DNA of 64,000 nt from Urechis unicinctus (Eukaryota; Annelida; Polychaeta; Xenopneusta; Urechidae). The stretch lies in NCBI GenBank assembly GCA_034190875.2, contig CM067356.1, positions 72,063,789 through 72,127,788 on the forward strand. Reading direction: 5' to 3'. Position 1 is the first letter of the stretch. The number at the start of each line of letters is the position of its first letter. Shown piece after piece: positions 28,981 to 43,949 of this stretch. The notes beneath the pieces are model-generated. The model searched no databases. It was not told the origin of the DNA and saw only the letters and a list, made by a program, of their open reading frames with translations. Both the position numbers and the translations under genes were made by a program.

Positions 28981-30419
28981 ACCATAAAAAACATAGGAAA
29001 GTGCCTGGTTTTTCAATTCCGTGGCTGACACCAATGTAATTGGTTAATTAATATTAAGCCCAAGGATATTTTGCTTACTATGACTTGTGCGTAACAATCC
29101 AAAATAACCGATACAGCATGCAATGAATAGTTTGGCCTTAATATGACAGAACCGTTCAAGTTGGGGGCACGGCGGTTTTGCTCGCACGCTGGGTTACAAA
29201 ACCCGCGCGTTTTGAACAACTCGTCCGCTAGAGACATTTTGGGTTCCCGACCGAGAAGCGGTGGCGATCTTCGGTGTTCCATATCATATATACGTGGGAA
29301 AGTGACTTTCATTTGAAAATGGTGCTAGGTGATGTGGAATCGGCATATAACACGACGGAGTCTCGAGGACGCTACGACTGGTTGAATTCAAATAGTCTTG
29401 CTTGATGCAAACGTTCTTCAAAATGAGTCTTAGGCGAGTGGCCCAGGCCTTGAACTACGATTTTTTTGTACCATGACAATGTCTCAATTATTGAAAAGAA
29501 TTAATACACTATTGGAGAACGTACGCTGATTGCCTCCGTGGCAACAAATGAGTTATACAAATCCTGCAACGTTCCATCTGTTGTGCCTTACAATCGCTAT
29601 TCTGAGCAGTGCGATAAGACCCAATCTAATAGGTCTCTATCCCAATGGTAATCTACACATTTCTGACTAAGTGCACTGGCGCCACTTCGTGATTAGCCGG
29701 AATTTCCTGTAAAGCCATCGGCCAGTGTGGGCCATTCCACTTTACTTTTTTATGTTCATCAGGATAATGTAGTCATTGCTTCGCTTAGCCGTTTTCAATA
29801 AAAAACAACTCTGTGAAATCGGTCAGCCTGCAATGACTAGATCAGTCGTTTGAAGCATTGACTAATTTTCCGTCACGTCATGTTACTAAATCGTGATTAT
29901 ATGTAACACCACGCAACGTTCAATTAACACAAATCATTCATTTATGGCAAACACAAACAAAGCCAAAATGTGCATGTGATTTTATAGCCTATATGCTATG
30001 AGATAATTCCGTCTGGTGTCTGCCGGCTAATCTGACAATTAGACGTCCTCAATTGCTTATATGGTCTGGATTGGTTGCATCTACCTCTCATGCTACGTCA
30101 GTAAACATAATGTGTTTTAATCCATATGTCATTTATCCAAACTGCTCACGACACGAAGACCCTGCCTGCTGGAAACACTGTGTTCAAAATATATGCTATC
30201 ACTTCATGTTACAACTAACAGCCTCCCAGCCCCGCACCTTAACTTGTCATGTTGTTTATGCCTCTGATTTTGTGACTGAAGACGTAACGCGTTCTCCTAT
30301 GTATTTTATATTATGTTATGATACCCACTATCACAACTTTTTTCGCCAATTACACTAGCTTTATTTGGCCATTTTATGAAGAAAACAAGAGTAGCTTTTA
30401 CCTGTTACATTGTCAGGCC

Positions 30420-32100
30420 CATTAAATCAACAAAGATATGCTTCACTCTCATTCCACTATTTATAACAATACACTGGGCAGAACTGTCTTGTACAAGGCA
30501 TTCTTTACGCTCAGTCCATCCAGGAAGTATCTGCTGCTAATGCTGTCGAGTCTCGTCCACCAAAATTCCTTAAACATTGGAATCCTGGCCTCGAACTTGC
30601 CCGCTGACCCACCTTCTGACATCGGTGTTCTTTCTATCGGCGCTCATATTCAAGGTGAGAACACTCTTTCCTATTTACAATTACACACTCGAATGCCAGT
30701 CTTGCTGCTAAGCGGTGGAGGATTCGGACACCATTTCCAGAGATAAAAAGAATTGAAAGTGTTAAAGCTGAATTCGTCAATTTCCACAACATCACAAGCC
30801 CTAATGACAAGCAGGTCCTTTCAAAGTTCTTTAACTGACATTTGCGCCAAGAAAACACCGTGTCTTGACAGAGAAAGGATGGAGAACAGCATGGAACCGC
30901 TTTATGTCCGTATATCATCAGGCTCACCCTCAGTACTATTCATGCGTCGTCGCTACTTTGCATACGTCTTCACTAATGGCATATTCCACACACGTCGGCT
31001 TATTTAGCGCAATTATGGTCAGATAGGGAGATCAACCTCTGCTTATTGACATTAAACGTCCTAAAAAGAACAATCTATGTCCCATACATTAGGATGGCAA
31101 ATGACGGCAAAGTCACTTATCGGTTGATTTTGTGGGCACAATGTCTAAATTTGGCAAATTTTATATTTGCGACGGTCTCACTTAATTATAGTTAGCACGG
31201 TTATCATGGACATAACAATCATCATTTCATTTACCATTATGTTCATCATCAGTGCTTTATCGTGATCGAAAGCTATGTCGTCGTCTTCTCTGTCCTAAGT
31301 ATTATTATCAATGTCGCCGTTTACATGATTACTGAAACTTCAGCCAAATCAACCTCATTTTTGCGAATGATTACGAACCCGGTGCATATCTCATAATTGA
31401 TATGATTAAGCCGTTACCATGCTCAAGGTTTAATTCATAGCAGTACGTCAAAATTCCTTAATCTAATGTGCCTTAATGTGGCCATACTCAGCAATGCGAG
31501 AAAACGTCCAATAAATAGGGTTACAATTACAATATTCCTTGTGGTAATCAAAACAAAACCATTCTGACTCATACTACTGCCTCTTTTGTCAAGGCACAAA
31601 ATCATGGGAAGCTATTCCTCAGCTAGAGCTGACCCATATTTTAAAACAATGTCCAACGAGTTCTTAGTAGGTGGCAAAGATGCGTTTTGAATTCAGAATA
31701 TAAGTCGATTAAATCACTAAACCTGTGAAACAATTTCGTTCAAAGTATCTGCTCGCATCATTTAACCAAAGCAAAGGTTAGGACACATCCAACATTGTGG
31801 CTCAATCGTTTGTGTTCCCAGAGTTGTTCGTATCATTGTGTATCTAACAATACGAAGAAAATTCATATAAGTAATTTTAAATCATAACGGAATTTCCACA
31901 TTGTGACTGATACGACAACATTGATTGTTGGCTAACCTAATATTTGCAGAAAAGGTATGATGGAACCTAATTCCCATATTGTTACTGAGCATTTGATTAT
32001 CACGTGATAATCCGTACGATCAAATGCGATGCGCCATCTGCTAGTTCATTCATGAGCCAAAATATGCCCGTGTTATGATGCTTCAGAAAATAAGTTCCTT
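30420..32100 (+). repeat. Block found only in copy 1 of the long unit
   Basis: Copy 2 passes from the end of the 46460-46800 block straight to the block matching 32110, so this 1.7 kb is missing there. It is either an insertion in copy 1 or a deletion in copy 2. It holds frames up to 102 codons (30438-30746) with no recognised domain and no visible terminal repeats. Confidence 0.6.
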
Positions 32101-32849
32101 GACAATGTACACAACAATTGCTTGTTATGTTATTCGACGTTTGTTACCAGTGCTGCTACATTGCAAAGCAAATATCGCAATGGAATATTCCAACAATAGC
32201 TATGCTTGATTCAATAGCCCTAGTATTCGTCGATATCTAGTGCTTATTTGGTGGCGCCACGAGACGTATTATCTGCATGAACTGAGTTCCACTCTGCACA
32301 CTCATCAGCTAAGGGTTTCTATGGTTCTGTGGTCTCTGCGGAGACACCGTAAGCAATTTAATGGATACAATCAGTGTTGCCGGGAAGCTTATCGAGTAGT
32401 TATATTACTGGTAGACTCCCTTTTGCAGTTGCATGAAATGAATACAATCGACAACAGCAGTGAATGTATTGAATCATTTATCTCGTCCCATTCAATCAAA
32501 ACTATTGACTAACCTTCACTCACAAACCAGTAACCAGTGCTGAACATTAGCTAATCATGCATTCGGAAGCATTGCGTATAGAACCGAACACCAGCTGTCA
32601 TCTCTGCATATTAACATTTGCCCATCCCTAACCCCACCCCTCCCAGCATATGAGTAAATTTTATGCGCTAATATTTGGGCTTATGTTATTTCACTGATAA
32701 CTGCATTAGCAAACATCTGAAAAATCAAGCAACCACGAATCGGCAGTCAACGGCGATCGCAATGGGAAGGTTCCCTCTAAACCTGATTGAACTTTTGGTG
32801 CAAATAACTCAAATTGCTTCATTGTCTTATTCCTAGCCCCATAGTGTTA

Positions 32850-33260
32850 ACGTTTGCAACCTACCGTAAACATGTGGAAGGCTCATCAAACCCCGGGCTG
32901 CGCATTGGGTATCCCTCTTGTGATGCAAAAGTTGTATCAAACCTAGGAAAGACTTCTAACAAGATGCTGTATTGAAAAGTGCAATGGCTATTGAGTCCTT
33001 CGCGTACTCAATTATTCCGTCAAAAAAAAAATTAACCACCCACGACGCAATAATGAAATAGCAAACTCCGTAATAGATAACGCACTTCAGTTACAGGGTA
33101 ATATGTAATGCATGCATTGTGGTCTTATGTATTCAGAACAAGCCCACGCGCGAATGCGCTGTAACTGCAACGGCAAGGCACAGGAATAGTTTTTGAAGAA
33201 GCTACGGCTGCTCAGATTCTTGTCTTTGTGTCAGCGAGTAACAACTTTGGCTCCTTATGT
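32850..33260 (+). repeat. Sub-block C, forward orientation in copy 1
   Basis: The reverse complement of this stretch matches 36330-36760 and 57460-57850. Shared landmarks on that strand are AATCTGAG, GTGGGTGGTT, GACTCAATAGCC and CTAGGTTTGA followed by ACAAC. A shorter direct copy lies in copy 2 at about 47570-47760. Confidence 0.75.
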
Positions 33261-35544
33261 CCGGTTTCCCATCGAAGCCTCGATTATTTTTTGACACATG
33301 CCAAAGCTTGCATAGTTGATAAGGCAGCGATATGATTTATAAATGTCATCGAGGAACAGAAACATACGAAGTTCAGGTGCAGAAAAAACATTTTACTAAA
33401 GGTTATTTCCAGGAACATCTTTCTACCATTACCAGGAAACAATAAATATTGTCAATGTTGTTTGGTGCAAGTTTAACTTCACTGGTGCTATATCTGGGAT
33501 AATTGGCTGCAAAAGGTCGTCTCCGAGTGCGTTTCCAAGGCATTGTTGTGTATCCCATACCGCAAGCATAGCGTTTTACTTCATAGCGTTTGTCTTGTGA
33601 ACACATTATGTCATATATGAGTAGGTGGGATATGTGACTCCTTCATTTTCAGATTGTCTGCTTATCAACGTGGTGGCAAAATGTTTATGCTCAGATGTAA
33701 AACAGATATTATTGAATATATCTTGCTTTGACGTTAAGCTATATTTAAAGGCAACTGCATGTCATTAACAGAAATATGGCGCAAATATTGTCCTTACCGC
33801 CGCACACATGGCTCTTGACATAACCTTATGTTGACACGAGGTCCCGTCTATATCCAAGCGATATGCCATTATGAAACTCGATTTCTGATCACATCGTCAA
33901 TCACAGCCGTTACAATGCTAAAACCGCCATAATGTATTGACAAGATGTCCATGGCAAATGTATTGACTGTGTACAAAAAGTTGATATGCAGTAAAGTGTA
34001 TTGAAGACATGTTCTTTTCCGATTGATGTTGTGCATTGCACTAGGGGTGTGCAGCTTGCATCGATGAATTGGCAATCAATTTTCAAAGTAATGAAATAAG
34101 CATCAATCTGGCGTGAACACCTGTGATCTAATCTAACGACGTTTGTACCGTATGCACACTGTAGCTCGCATGTTACTCTGTCCATTATAGAGGGATAAAT
34201 TGCCTGCGCGGAATTGGATTTAATGTCTGCTTCATTTAGCCCTGTACAAAAAAGCAATAAGGCTTACAGCATAGTTCAATTTTTTATCACTACTAGCAAC
34301 TCCCGCCCCTTGCCAATACCGGTGCACTTCATAGAGTTTGATTACATTAATGTCACATTTTGTTTCGATATACTTAGCGATAGAGTCGTAATCAGCATTC
34401 CTCACTCATTATATATCTTAGTCACTGAACACCTGAATATGGATCTGGATTCTGCAGTGTGACATGAATTCTACATTCGTGCGAGCATGATATTGCAATT
34501 ATTCTAGTTTCTTTTTATTAGTATCGACTTTAGCGTAAAACATTAATTAGGCCCGATCATTCAAATGGCATGTCGTTTTAGTAAATTGAATGTGATCGCC
34601 GCGCAGAAGCCAAGTGTACCATTTCACCTATTCAAATGTGCGTCAATAAAATGCCATAGAACTTAAATTTTGCATCAAACTTTGTATTGTTGTTTTATGC
34701 GTTCATAAACCCTTTTGTGGACAAGTATTACAAAATGTAGTTAACCGTAATAGTGATTGCCTTTGTTGTCCTGATGACGAATGTCGCGGAACCAGATGCA
34801 GTGATGTGTGACCAATGTGTCCTGATCAAGCATTCCGAATTGTAACAGCCTTAATGTTAACGATTATATAGACTTGTGTGCTTAGACTGACTGCTATTTG
34901 CGTTAAACACATTTAGGTAACTAAAGTGGAAGTTCGGCTAACTACAAATGTGATATGAATTGTCTGCGTTTGGCGAACCCACACACACGATACCCAAACA
35001 CTCATACTGTGCGCTAAGTTGAACGCATTCTTACTAAATAATCATTTGCAAAGGGTGATATCAAGATTGATTGCTATAAACAGAACCTAGTGTTTTGAGT
35101 AACTGATCACCAACTTATTGCACGCATTAATTAACTCCTAAATAGGTAATGGAACATTAGGTTATACAAAGTGTAATGATATTGAGGATAGTAGCCCAAT
35201 TTGCAACAATAACGTAATGCTCGTCCAGTCATTCAGTGCTAAAACATTTACCACCGTCAACTACGATGCAGACTAGAACAATCACTCTTTTTAGATCTTA
35301 CGATCAGTGCATGGCATTTTCGTAGACTTAAGTAACAGTAATAACATCGATCGTCTATAGTAGTGTTATTAACTCTCGCATCGGAACGTCATATACATTT
35401 AGTGTAAGATTAAAATTAATTCTGTTTTAGAGGCTAAAGAATTGCTAACGTAAAAATATTTGCCTTTGATTTGCTTGTGACCTTCGCTTGAATCAACACG
35501 ACATAAGGTGAGAAACAGAACAAGCATTACCGGCACGATGGGAA

Positions 35545-35595
35545 TATGGTTTGGCGTTCATACTCAGTGGTAGTGCTCTGCCTTCAACATCTTAA
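35545..35595 (+). repeat. Weak tRNA-like A-box motif
   Basis: ACTCAGTGGTAGTGCTCTGC resembles the D-arm of many tRNAs. No B box or T-arm follows at the expected distance, so at most it is a truncated SINE head. Confidence 0.2.
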
Positions 35596-36209
35596 ATTTT
35601 ATATAACCTCCTCATAGTCATTCACCAACACTCGCTGTCACCTAATATGTTGATCTGATATTATTCGATAGGGTATACCATTCATATGATGCTCCCGCTT
35701 TGTTGTGTTATTGGCGTCTTCCAAACAACAAATATTAGATACGAATCTATTTACTGGCTAAATCGTTGCTGACAGAATAGTTATAACTAGTTGGACATGG
35801 ATGAATGGTCATTGACGCAATGATGTGCATCCAGTATTGCTTTAACGACGACATCATAATGTATATATATAAATACATTAATATATATAATTAATTAATC
35901 GCTCTACAACACTATAAAATGTACCCGTCCCTTTCTTTCGCTGTATCCACAAATCATATAAATGCAGATAGTCTCCATGGTGTTTAACACTATCATGAAC
36001 CAATCCAGTAAATTATATAGTTTAAGATGTTGTTATTACAATTCCAACAAAACAATTACATTGATCGAGATATGCGGTTGTTATTGTATTATTATTACAT
36101 CTATAGAATCAAACGTTTTTATTAGCTGACTTGAGACACTAGATGGTTTTTTTTTTACATAAATATACCGACGCCGTGGGGCTAGGCTGTGAATCATGCA
36201 ATGACGGAG

Positions 36210-36770
36210 AAAAAATACGCATGCAGGTTGCTCGATTAAACTCTACAGTTATCTGCTTTTCCCCAAAATAATCGAAGCGCTTTGAATGACGAAATTGAGC
36301 AAGGAATTATTCAATTCCGATAAAAAGATAGGAATCTGAGAAACTGTTGCTGCCTATAAAACTATATTTGGGCATAGCCGTTGGACTTATCTCGCATGCG
36401 TGCGTTGGCTTGCACTGAATGCGTAAGAGAACAAAGCATGAAGTATATATTCCGCTGTAACCGAGGTGCGCTATTCAGTACGTAGTTTACTGGTCCATTA
36501 TTGTGCTGTGGGTGGTTGATTTCTTTGACTAAATATTTGTGGCCGCGAATGACTCAATAGCCGTTGCACTTATCATAGAGCATCTGGTTTATGTCTTCAC
36601 TAGGTTTGACGCAACTTCGCATTCCTAAAGGCTCTTTACCTCAAAGATCGATTACGTTATTGATTGCTGTCGCTTTCAACAACATGGGGTTCGATGTGTC
36701 TTTAACGCGCTTGCTACTGGTTGCAAACAGTATCACAATGGGGCTAACCATAAGATAATGAAGCATCTGG
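36210..36770 (-). repeat. Sub-block C, inverted orientation in copy 1
   Basis: Homologous in direct orientation to 57340-57850 and in inverted orientation to 32850-33260. Shared with 57340-57850 are CATGCAGGTTG, AAAATAATCGAAGC, CTGTAACCGAGGTG, GTGGGTGGTTGATTTCTTTG and TTACGTTATTGATTG. Together with 32850-33260 it forms an inverted repeat with about 3 kb between the arms. Confidence 0.8.
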
Positions 36771-37147
36771 AAAGAATGTAAACTAGCTGGTGGCGACGGA
36801 ATTAGGTTGTCTGATGAATTGTAGAACAATCATTCATGATTAATTAGTAAGGCATAGTTAAATCTCACGTTTCAGTATCTGAATAAACAAGAGGCAATCA
36901 CTTGTATAGGCGACAATCGATTGCTTATAGAATAATATTCGCACACGCCATTAAAGGTCTTAATGTTTAAGTATTTTACCATTGAACATGCTTCGTATGA
37001 CATAGCATGACCACGGCTGAATGCTCTTCAAAGCCGGTTCCCGTGGCATAAAGGTTTACTGCGTCCGACCTCCTAGTTACCAAGGTGTAAAATCCTGACA
37101 CAGATGATCACAATAAATGGCAGACTAACTATAAATAGTGGTGCACC

Positions 37148-37215
37148 CGATCCGGTAGCTCATTAGTTCTGCGCTAGACTGTTATCCCAGCAGCGCGGGT
37201 TTCGCAGCCTCTTTA
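37148..37215 (+). repeat. tRNA-like SINE head
   Basis: The order of tRNA-like parts is right. There is a GGTAGCTCATTAGTT D-arm, then CTAGACTGTTATCCCAG in the anticodon-arm position, then CGCGGGTTTCGCAGCC in the T-arm position with one extra base in the B box. No matching acceptor stem is visible, so this is a tRNA-derived repeat or pseudogene rather than a working tRNA. It is present in copy 1 only. Confidence 0.55.
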
Positions 37216-40200
37216 CGTGTGGTAGCCAAGTTGGCGCTGGCCTATAAATGGGACTGTCTAAGCATCACAATCATCCGCATCCATCACCGTAGCAATATCA
37301 ATTCGTTGTGGCATCTGCGTTATACCATTTGGCATGTTCTGCACTGCTGCGTGCGATACATCATCCCGCAAAAAATACGCGGGAATTATTCCCTACCTAT
37401 CTATGTCGATAGCTATTTAGGAGTGAAATTCAGTTGTCCAAACGTTACTCTTCCTTGTGGCAGACTATAAAGTAATAGACATCGCATTACAGCAATCAGG
37501 GAATAAGCGTTATGATGTTTACGATCGATTGTATCTGTATTATCGTTCAGTTTCCATCCTCGTTATTGTGAGATGCCGTTGCTGTCAGATAATATGTTAC
37601 AACAACGACCTGCAAACAAGATGTAAGGCAATATTAAAATATGTAAATAACCCATTATTGGTTTCTCTTCTAATGCGTACACTATTGATTACTAGCACCG
37701 ACCACATTTTACAAATTTAATGCATATCCGTTTTGCGGCTACAAATGATATAGAGCAGCGATTGGTTCGACACACGCGCCCTTCACTAAGCGGGCGTAGT
37801 GGAAAAGCTCAGGTATTTTTTAATGACGAATTCGACATAACGGAAACATCGGCTGCATGTTGTAACTGTAACAATCTTTTGCATTTTTGACCCATTTAAT
37901 ATTTCAGGTTTATTGCACCCTGGTTGCCAGTTAATTATGTTCATATTGCTACATGTCATGCTACAATCGTTGTTGTGACGTTAATGTAATATTATGGAGC
38001 CACATTCTGTGCGCAGTCTTAGTCATGCCCTGATTAGTAAAACTGTCAATAATGAACGACAGCGAGCTAGTGTATTGCTGGGCATATGGAAGTCCAGTGG
38101 CAACCCCAACGAAATCCCTCCTAAAGTTATGTCTGGAGTTTTATCCACTAAGATACAATCCGAGATAAGACAAAACACCTTTAATATTGATCTGTGCTAC
38201 CAGTCCTGCACATGTTTTTAATCCGAAACATCGGAACAATATTTACCATCATCAAGAACGCTACAGCCATCATCGAAATCCTGATGAACTTATCGGTTAT
38301 GAATGTCGTTGTCAACATGATTATTACTAATGCTGCTTTTGCCTTGGGTCAAATGATACAATTTGTGACATAGACAAAGTCATATAGGGCGTTAATGTCA
38401 AGATATTTCCTTAAATACCCTTGGTTCACATCCGATAATAACTCTATTTGAGATGATTTCAAAGCATATTCATTTTTGAGATGGATATGCTTACAATGTG
38501 ATCACGTTGTAAGTATAATCTCTTTGAGATGAAACTAAAGTACTTAACTATTAGCTTGGCAATCAACAAGTCATATGGATATTGCATGATTTTGTGTGCT
38601 TCCTGTTGTGCTTTAGACTGGCGGCGTTGTCATTACAACTATGGCGATAACAACCCGCCCTTAACTAGCGTGATACAAAATGAAACTGCCTCTTTTTCTG
38701 TCGTTGCTTTACGGCGTGTCGGAAATGACTAAGAACCGCTAGTCTTATTCAACTCTGCATCACTATGTTTTTTCGCACAAGGCTCGTGCGAAATTGCATG
38801 GACAATATTGGTGAGGTACGTACTAGAGAAACTCATCCACCTGCATTCAATATATCAGTCCATTGGTGAAAACTATTATCAAACAATCTCCTTAACGGCA
38901 TGAACAAACGTTATGGAGTATATACCCATTAAGTGTGCCCTATGTATGATAATATTTGGGCAAAAGTCTGTTGCTCATTTACCACCTGCCAGTTTGCTGG
39001 TAGTTGCACCTTTTATTGGTACATAAGTTTGCCTCACAGTCATATGTGTTTGATGCATACCGCCATCCTCGTCCTATAAGAGTGATGCAAGATGATGAAA
39101 ACAGATGCTCATATTGGACAGTCAGGTGAATGGAGGTGTCTATATATACATATATGCGCTTGTGCATTACACAGTGAGTATTCGATTACAAATATATATA
39201 AATTCAGTTCCAGCAGAATGTGCCACTACACCACACGCATGCTAAACCTTATAGTCCTCTTTATCTGTTTTATATATACCATGTGTTTTATATGTTGGCT
39301 TCCCTGTTTGAAAATATTTACCTCGAATTTCCGATAAATCCGATATTTCCTGACGCCGCGTGTAGCAAACGTGTTTCTTTGCATAGCCTTTAATTACAGC
39401 AACTGCCTCAGGTAAGCAGACGTCAATATCCGAAACCATTTCGCAATGGCTCGATGAACATTTGTCGATTCCATCACTTCGCTTTCGCCTAGGCCCTTGG
39501 GGTTTTGTATGCCTAATGAAGTTAATAACAAATAAAAGGATTCATTAGCTGGTGATATATATCGTTTGAATCGATGTATGCACCATGTTATCAAGCCAGG
39601 GTTTATCTGGCAATACGGCAAAGAACCCATACAAGTCTATGGTACCGTCAGAGCCCCACTGTGTTAACAGAGATGCAACGAATTATGCTTATCCACGCAA
39701 AGAGGCTTAAGAGGTAGCAATCGCCCATGACACTGTACACCGACGAGGACGGCTACAGCGACCCAAACTGTTGACCACTGCAATCCCCAAACTGTTGCAC
39801 GTCGATCCCAAATGGGCGAATGGTGGTGCCATGAGTCTACACCTTTAAAACCCCTTTGGGTACCAGTAAGCCCAGGAGCTGCGACTGTTCTTTTGGGAAC
39901 AGTCAAGATAATGGAAATTACGACTTTTAGCAGTGGTCTTTGCACTGAACAATAGGGTTGTTTGCTTGGCTGGTGAAAAGCTTGAGGACGCCAATGAAAC
40001 AAGCTCACGAAACAAAGACAATTCTTCTCTGGTGTAATCGTTCACTACACTTACCATATAGGCAAATTGTAGGATGGTTGTCACCGTTCTTCGGCCCTTG
40101 TGTTGTCCAGCTATGAATCTCTGTTGCCAATCTTGATGAGCCTGGGATGTATTTTTTGTCGGATGGGTCGTCCCTCGCCTTTGTCAGGGAAAGGCTGCTT

Positions 40201-40630
40201 ATAGTCCCACAAGACACAAAGCTGGGGATATCTGGTGTTCTCACCTAGCCTGCAGTACCACAGCATCTCTCTTCCGGTTGCAATTTTGCCAGATCATTTG
40301 CATGTTTTTCTGACAGTGTCTTTTGTTGTTGTCTAGCCAGTCCGTGGAATGGTTAGCTCTAAGAATCTCAATCTTCCTGTTGTCCTTCTACAAGCATATT
40401 GGCTATGACGTCCAGCCATTGCCTTCATTTGCTACAAATAATTGTGGATTCCAGCAGCCTGTTTGGCAAGGCCAGCATAGAATAGTTGTGCGCAACCTTA
40501 TTGTAGATCCGAGTAAGACTGCTTTGTGGAGTAGATGAGACCGTCAGGGACGAATTGGTCCCCGTTGAACTGTTTATCGTTGCTACCAAGGAGCCATATC
40601 ATGGTTGGTTGGTCGTGTGTTGCCGTCTTA

Positions 40631-41149
<519 letters not shown>

Positions 41150-42210
41150 CATCCACTAGAAGAGTAAAGGAAGCCGTCGAAGTTTTCCAGAATAGCTCGG
41201 CGAGCAATTCTGCATAAACTATCGGTGGCTCCTTATCTCAACTTTGCACTCGCCATGTATTTTGTTTAAATGTGAATCACGTCCTGGTACGGAACCGAAC
41301 AAACGGATAAAAAACTCACTGGGGCTTGACATAGAGCTTTATTTGACTGTGTTCGCTCTACAACACAAAGAGATGAATCCGTTCCTTTCTTTGACTGAAT
41401 TAATTATGCGCTACGCAAAAGTCTTAATGCCAGGAAAAGCAGGTGTTTTGATCGTTAATCGTAGACGAATGTGGATGTCACATTTAGCGTTGCCATCAGC
41501 TTTCATATTTTGATACCAACATAGTATATTTGTCTACATGGCGTAATGAACCCGGTGCAGCTCTCTTCAATGTACTTGTCGATTGAATATATACTGTCTT
41601 AATGTTTTTCCTTAACCCATCTCGACATAATATATCCCCATATCCATGAATTGCTGCTCAAACTTTCCACATTCCAATATTTTATCGTCTCGCGGCTATT
41701 CAAGTGTTAGTAATGCACATAGAATTGCTAAACTTCCTGTAAGCGAGTGAGGTCATCGGTCATTAACGCGGTTGGTATCACTCATTCTTGGTGGCTGTTT
41801 CGCATATTCTATATATTAGTGTAACTGCACGTACCGTCTCGTTCTTGTGCTATATATCAAATAGCTTCTCGCTTTTGTACGCCAAGCGACCTTATATTTC
41901 GTCATTAACTATATCTACATTCATCTTCATTCCGTTGTTAATTTAATTTCCAGATGCTTCATTATCTATTGACTAGCATCACAATGATACTGTTTGCTAT
42001 CACCAGCGAGCGTGTGCAATGCACATCAAGCTCCGTGTAACTCACTATTGAAAGTGACAGCAATCAAAAACGTGAGCGTTCTTTGAAGCAAAGCGCCTCT
42101 AGTAATGCAGAGTTGCAACAAATCTAGAGAAGACATAAAAGCAGGTGCTGCAAATGAAACAACCACCAACAATAAAATAATGCACTATTTATATATATTT
42201 GGGCCAACAA

Positions 42211-43949
42211 GTCTCAGCGCGAGTAAAAGATGACGAAAGCAGCTGTTAGGCGCCGTGTGTTTATTTGTCCTATTACTATTTCTGGGCCGTGGAAGGTTCG
42301 ACGGATCCGATTTCTCCATATCTTTATTAGACGCCGAACCAGAGACGTCAGACCAACCATACCATATGCTGTTGTTGATGTCTTAGTATCGTCGTCTTAC
42401 GAGGGCGTTGTATTTCATGGATTCCCCATACAGCTTAGCCGAGCTATAAAATCAATGCTAGAGATCTTCACATATCCTTTTGCAAGCAATACAATGATTA
42501 AGTTTACCATCTGCAAGTAATCTCGCTCTAGAATGTTGTTGACCATATAATATCACATCTACATTTTAAATATAGAGATTAGTCAACGGCGAGACGAAAG
42601 TTTTAGTCTATACAGACAATTGATCAAGTTGCAATTAATTTTAATTATAATTCATATTTTTGTGTCATGGCAGCGAAAAGTCTGTGCAAAACGACATTGT
42701 TCACCCTTTCATCAATCACTGTGCCTTCAGCCGCATATTCATGGTAGCGCCGCGTCGTATGTGGATTGATATATACCAGTAACAATGATAGCCATTCGTT
42801 TATAAATTCCGCATATTTGCATGTATTTCGAACTGGCCGTAATTTAAGCGTACACGATAAATCTTCTTTCAAGACATGTTTTATTTGTTAACCTTAAAGT
42901 AAGCGGAATATTCATCGATGTAGTACTAATGTGTTTCGGAAGAACGATTGGCGTTGAATGATACAACACTTCGCATATCAAACGAAGGAGCGTAGATAGG
43001 TAAGTGAGGTGCCTTAAAGACAGTAAAGCAGGAAACATTGATAATATACAATGATACTAAGAAGAAGCCCAACCATGTGTGATCGGTAGCTGAAATACAC
43101 TTTCTGCAAAACACGTATCAACGTTGAATTGGCGATTAGACGACAATTTGTCCCCGCCGGCATCTCAAGTTTAAATATATCTTGATCTGTGTAATTTTAG
43201 AAAATTTCCTTTAGTAATGCTTGCCAGATAGTTATAGCGACGAGATATTTGTTTGCTTAATTAACAGTCAGAAGAAATAAAGCGCTGGATCTAAAATAGA
43301 GCAAAATCTGGTTGGCAATTAATCTACCTGCCAGTGTAAACTAGCCCACGCAACAGAATGCCATTCTACAACTTCATGATCGACCTTATCATCAATCAAA
43401 GCCGTAATTATGCTGCTGCGGTCACAATGTACTGATGGTATATTCGTACTAACAGCATGAAGTTTAGAATTCCCCAATCTATTTTACACACCTAGAACAT
43501 CAAAGTACATGTAGGTCTGTTCCTTACTAGTGTGCGTCGCATAATGCAATATGAAGCGGCAGGCTAAATTGGGAATCATATCTTAACCTGCCATGAGCAC
43601 CTGTGTTGTGATTGAATAAAGATGGGTCCGAATACGCATTATATTTCGAATAGTCATCAATGTTGAGAGATATGTGGCCTGTGTCTCTGAATGTGAGTCT
43701 GCTAAGGCACAGATATGCGCTCGTGTGAAATAAAATTTCGCAATAAAAGTGCAAATGTGTCAATGTAGAATGTACCTTAATAGACAGCTACGATCTATAG
43801 AGGGCCTAGGTGTCGCTTTATTCACCGCTATCGGGTTGTATGCGATACCATTTGAGCTTTTTGGAAGAATTGTACAAACAGCGGATTTCTAATATTCTTA
43901 GGCAATTACTACCTGATTGCCAAAAACAAGCACAAATTACATATAATCA
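42211..43949. other. Spacer between the two long copies, with an old fragment
   Basis: Mostly unassigned. Bases 43370-43440 resemble 48440-48500 and 33880-33945, sharing a run from ATCAATCA/CGTCAATCA through GCCGTAA to AATG. An ancient partial copy of the unit therefore probably lies here. The 96-codon frame at 42230-42520 has no recognised domain. Confidence 0.4.

Larger units (their letters stand above)
34960..38590 (+). repeat. Block of about 3.6 kb missing from copy 2
   Basis: Copy 2 jumps from the block matching 34950 (49350) to the block matching 38600 within a few bases. The 3.6 kb here includes the inverted sub-block C at 36210-36770 and a tRNA-like SINE at 37148-37215. A few short similarities to 49850-50160 suggest older rearrangement. 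No gene is recognised. Confidence 0.6.

Noticed and set aside
39664..40244. Minus-strand frames of 79-114 codons partly similar to 51005-51232
   Set aside because: The similarity is explained by the long direct repeat; frames are broken differently in each copy and no domain is recognised.
40140..40250. Possible retroviral integrase-like stretch on the plus strand (FVRERLLIVPQDTKL)
   Set aside because: It superficially resembles the region before the integrase zinc finger, but no HHCC pattern follows and the equivalent part of copy 2 (about 51,130-51,240) does not keep the frame. A profile search would be needed.
42230..42520. A 96-codon frame between the long copies
   Set aside because: No domain, splice context or second copy supports it; frames of this length are expected by chance in 64 kb on six frames.
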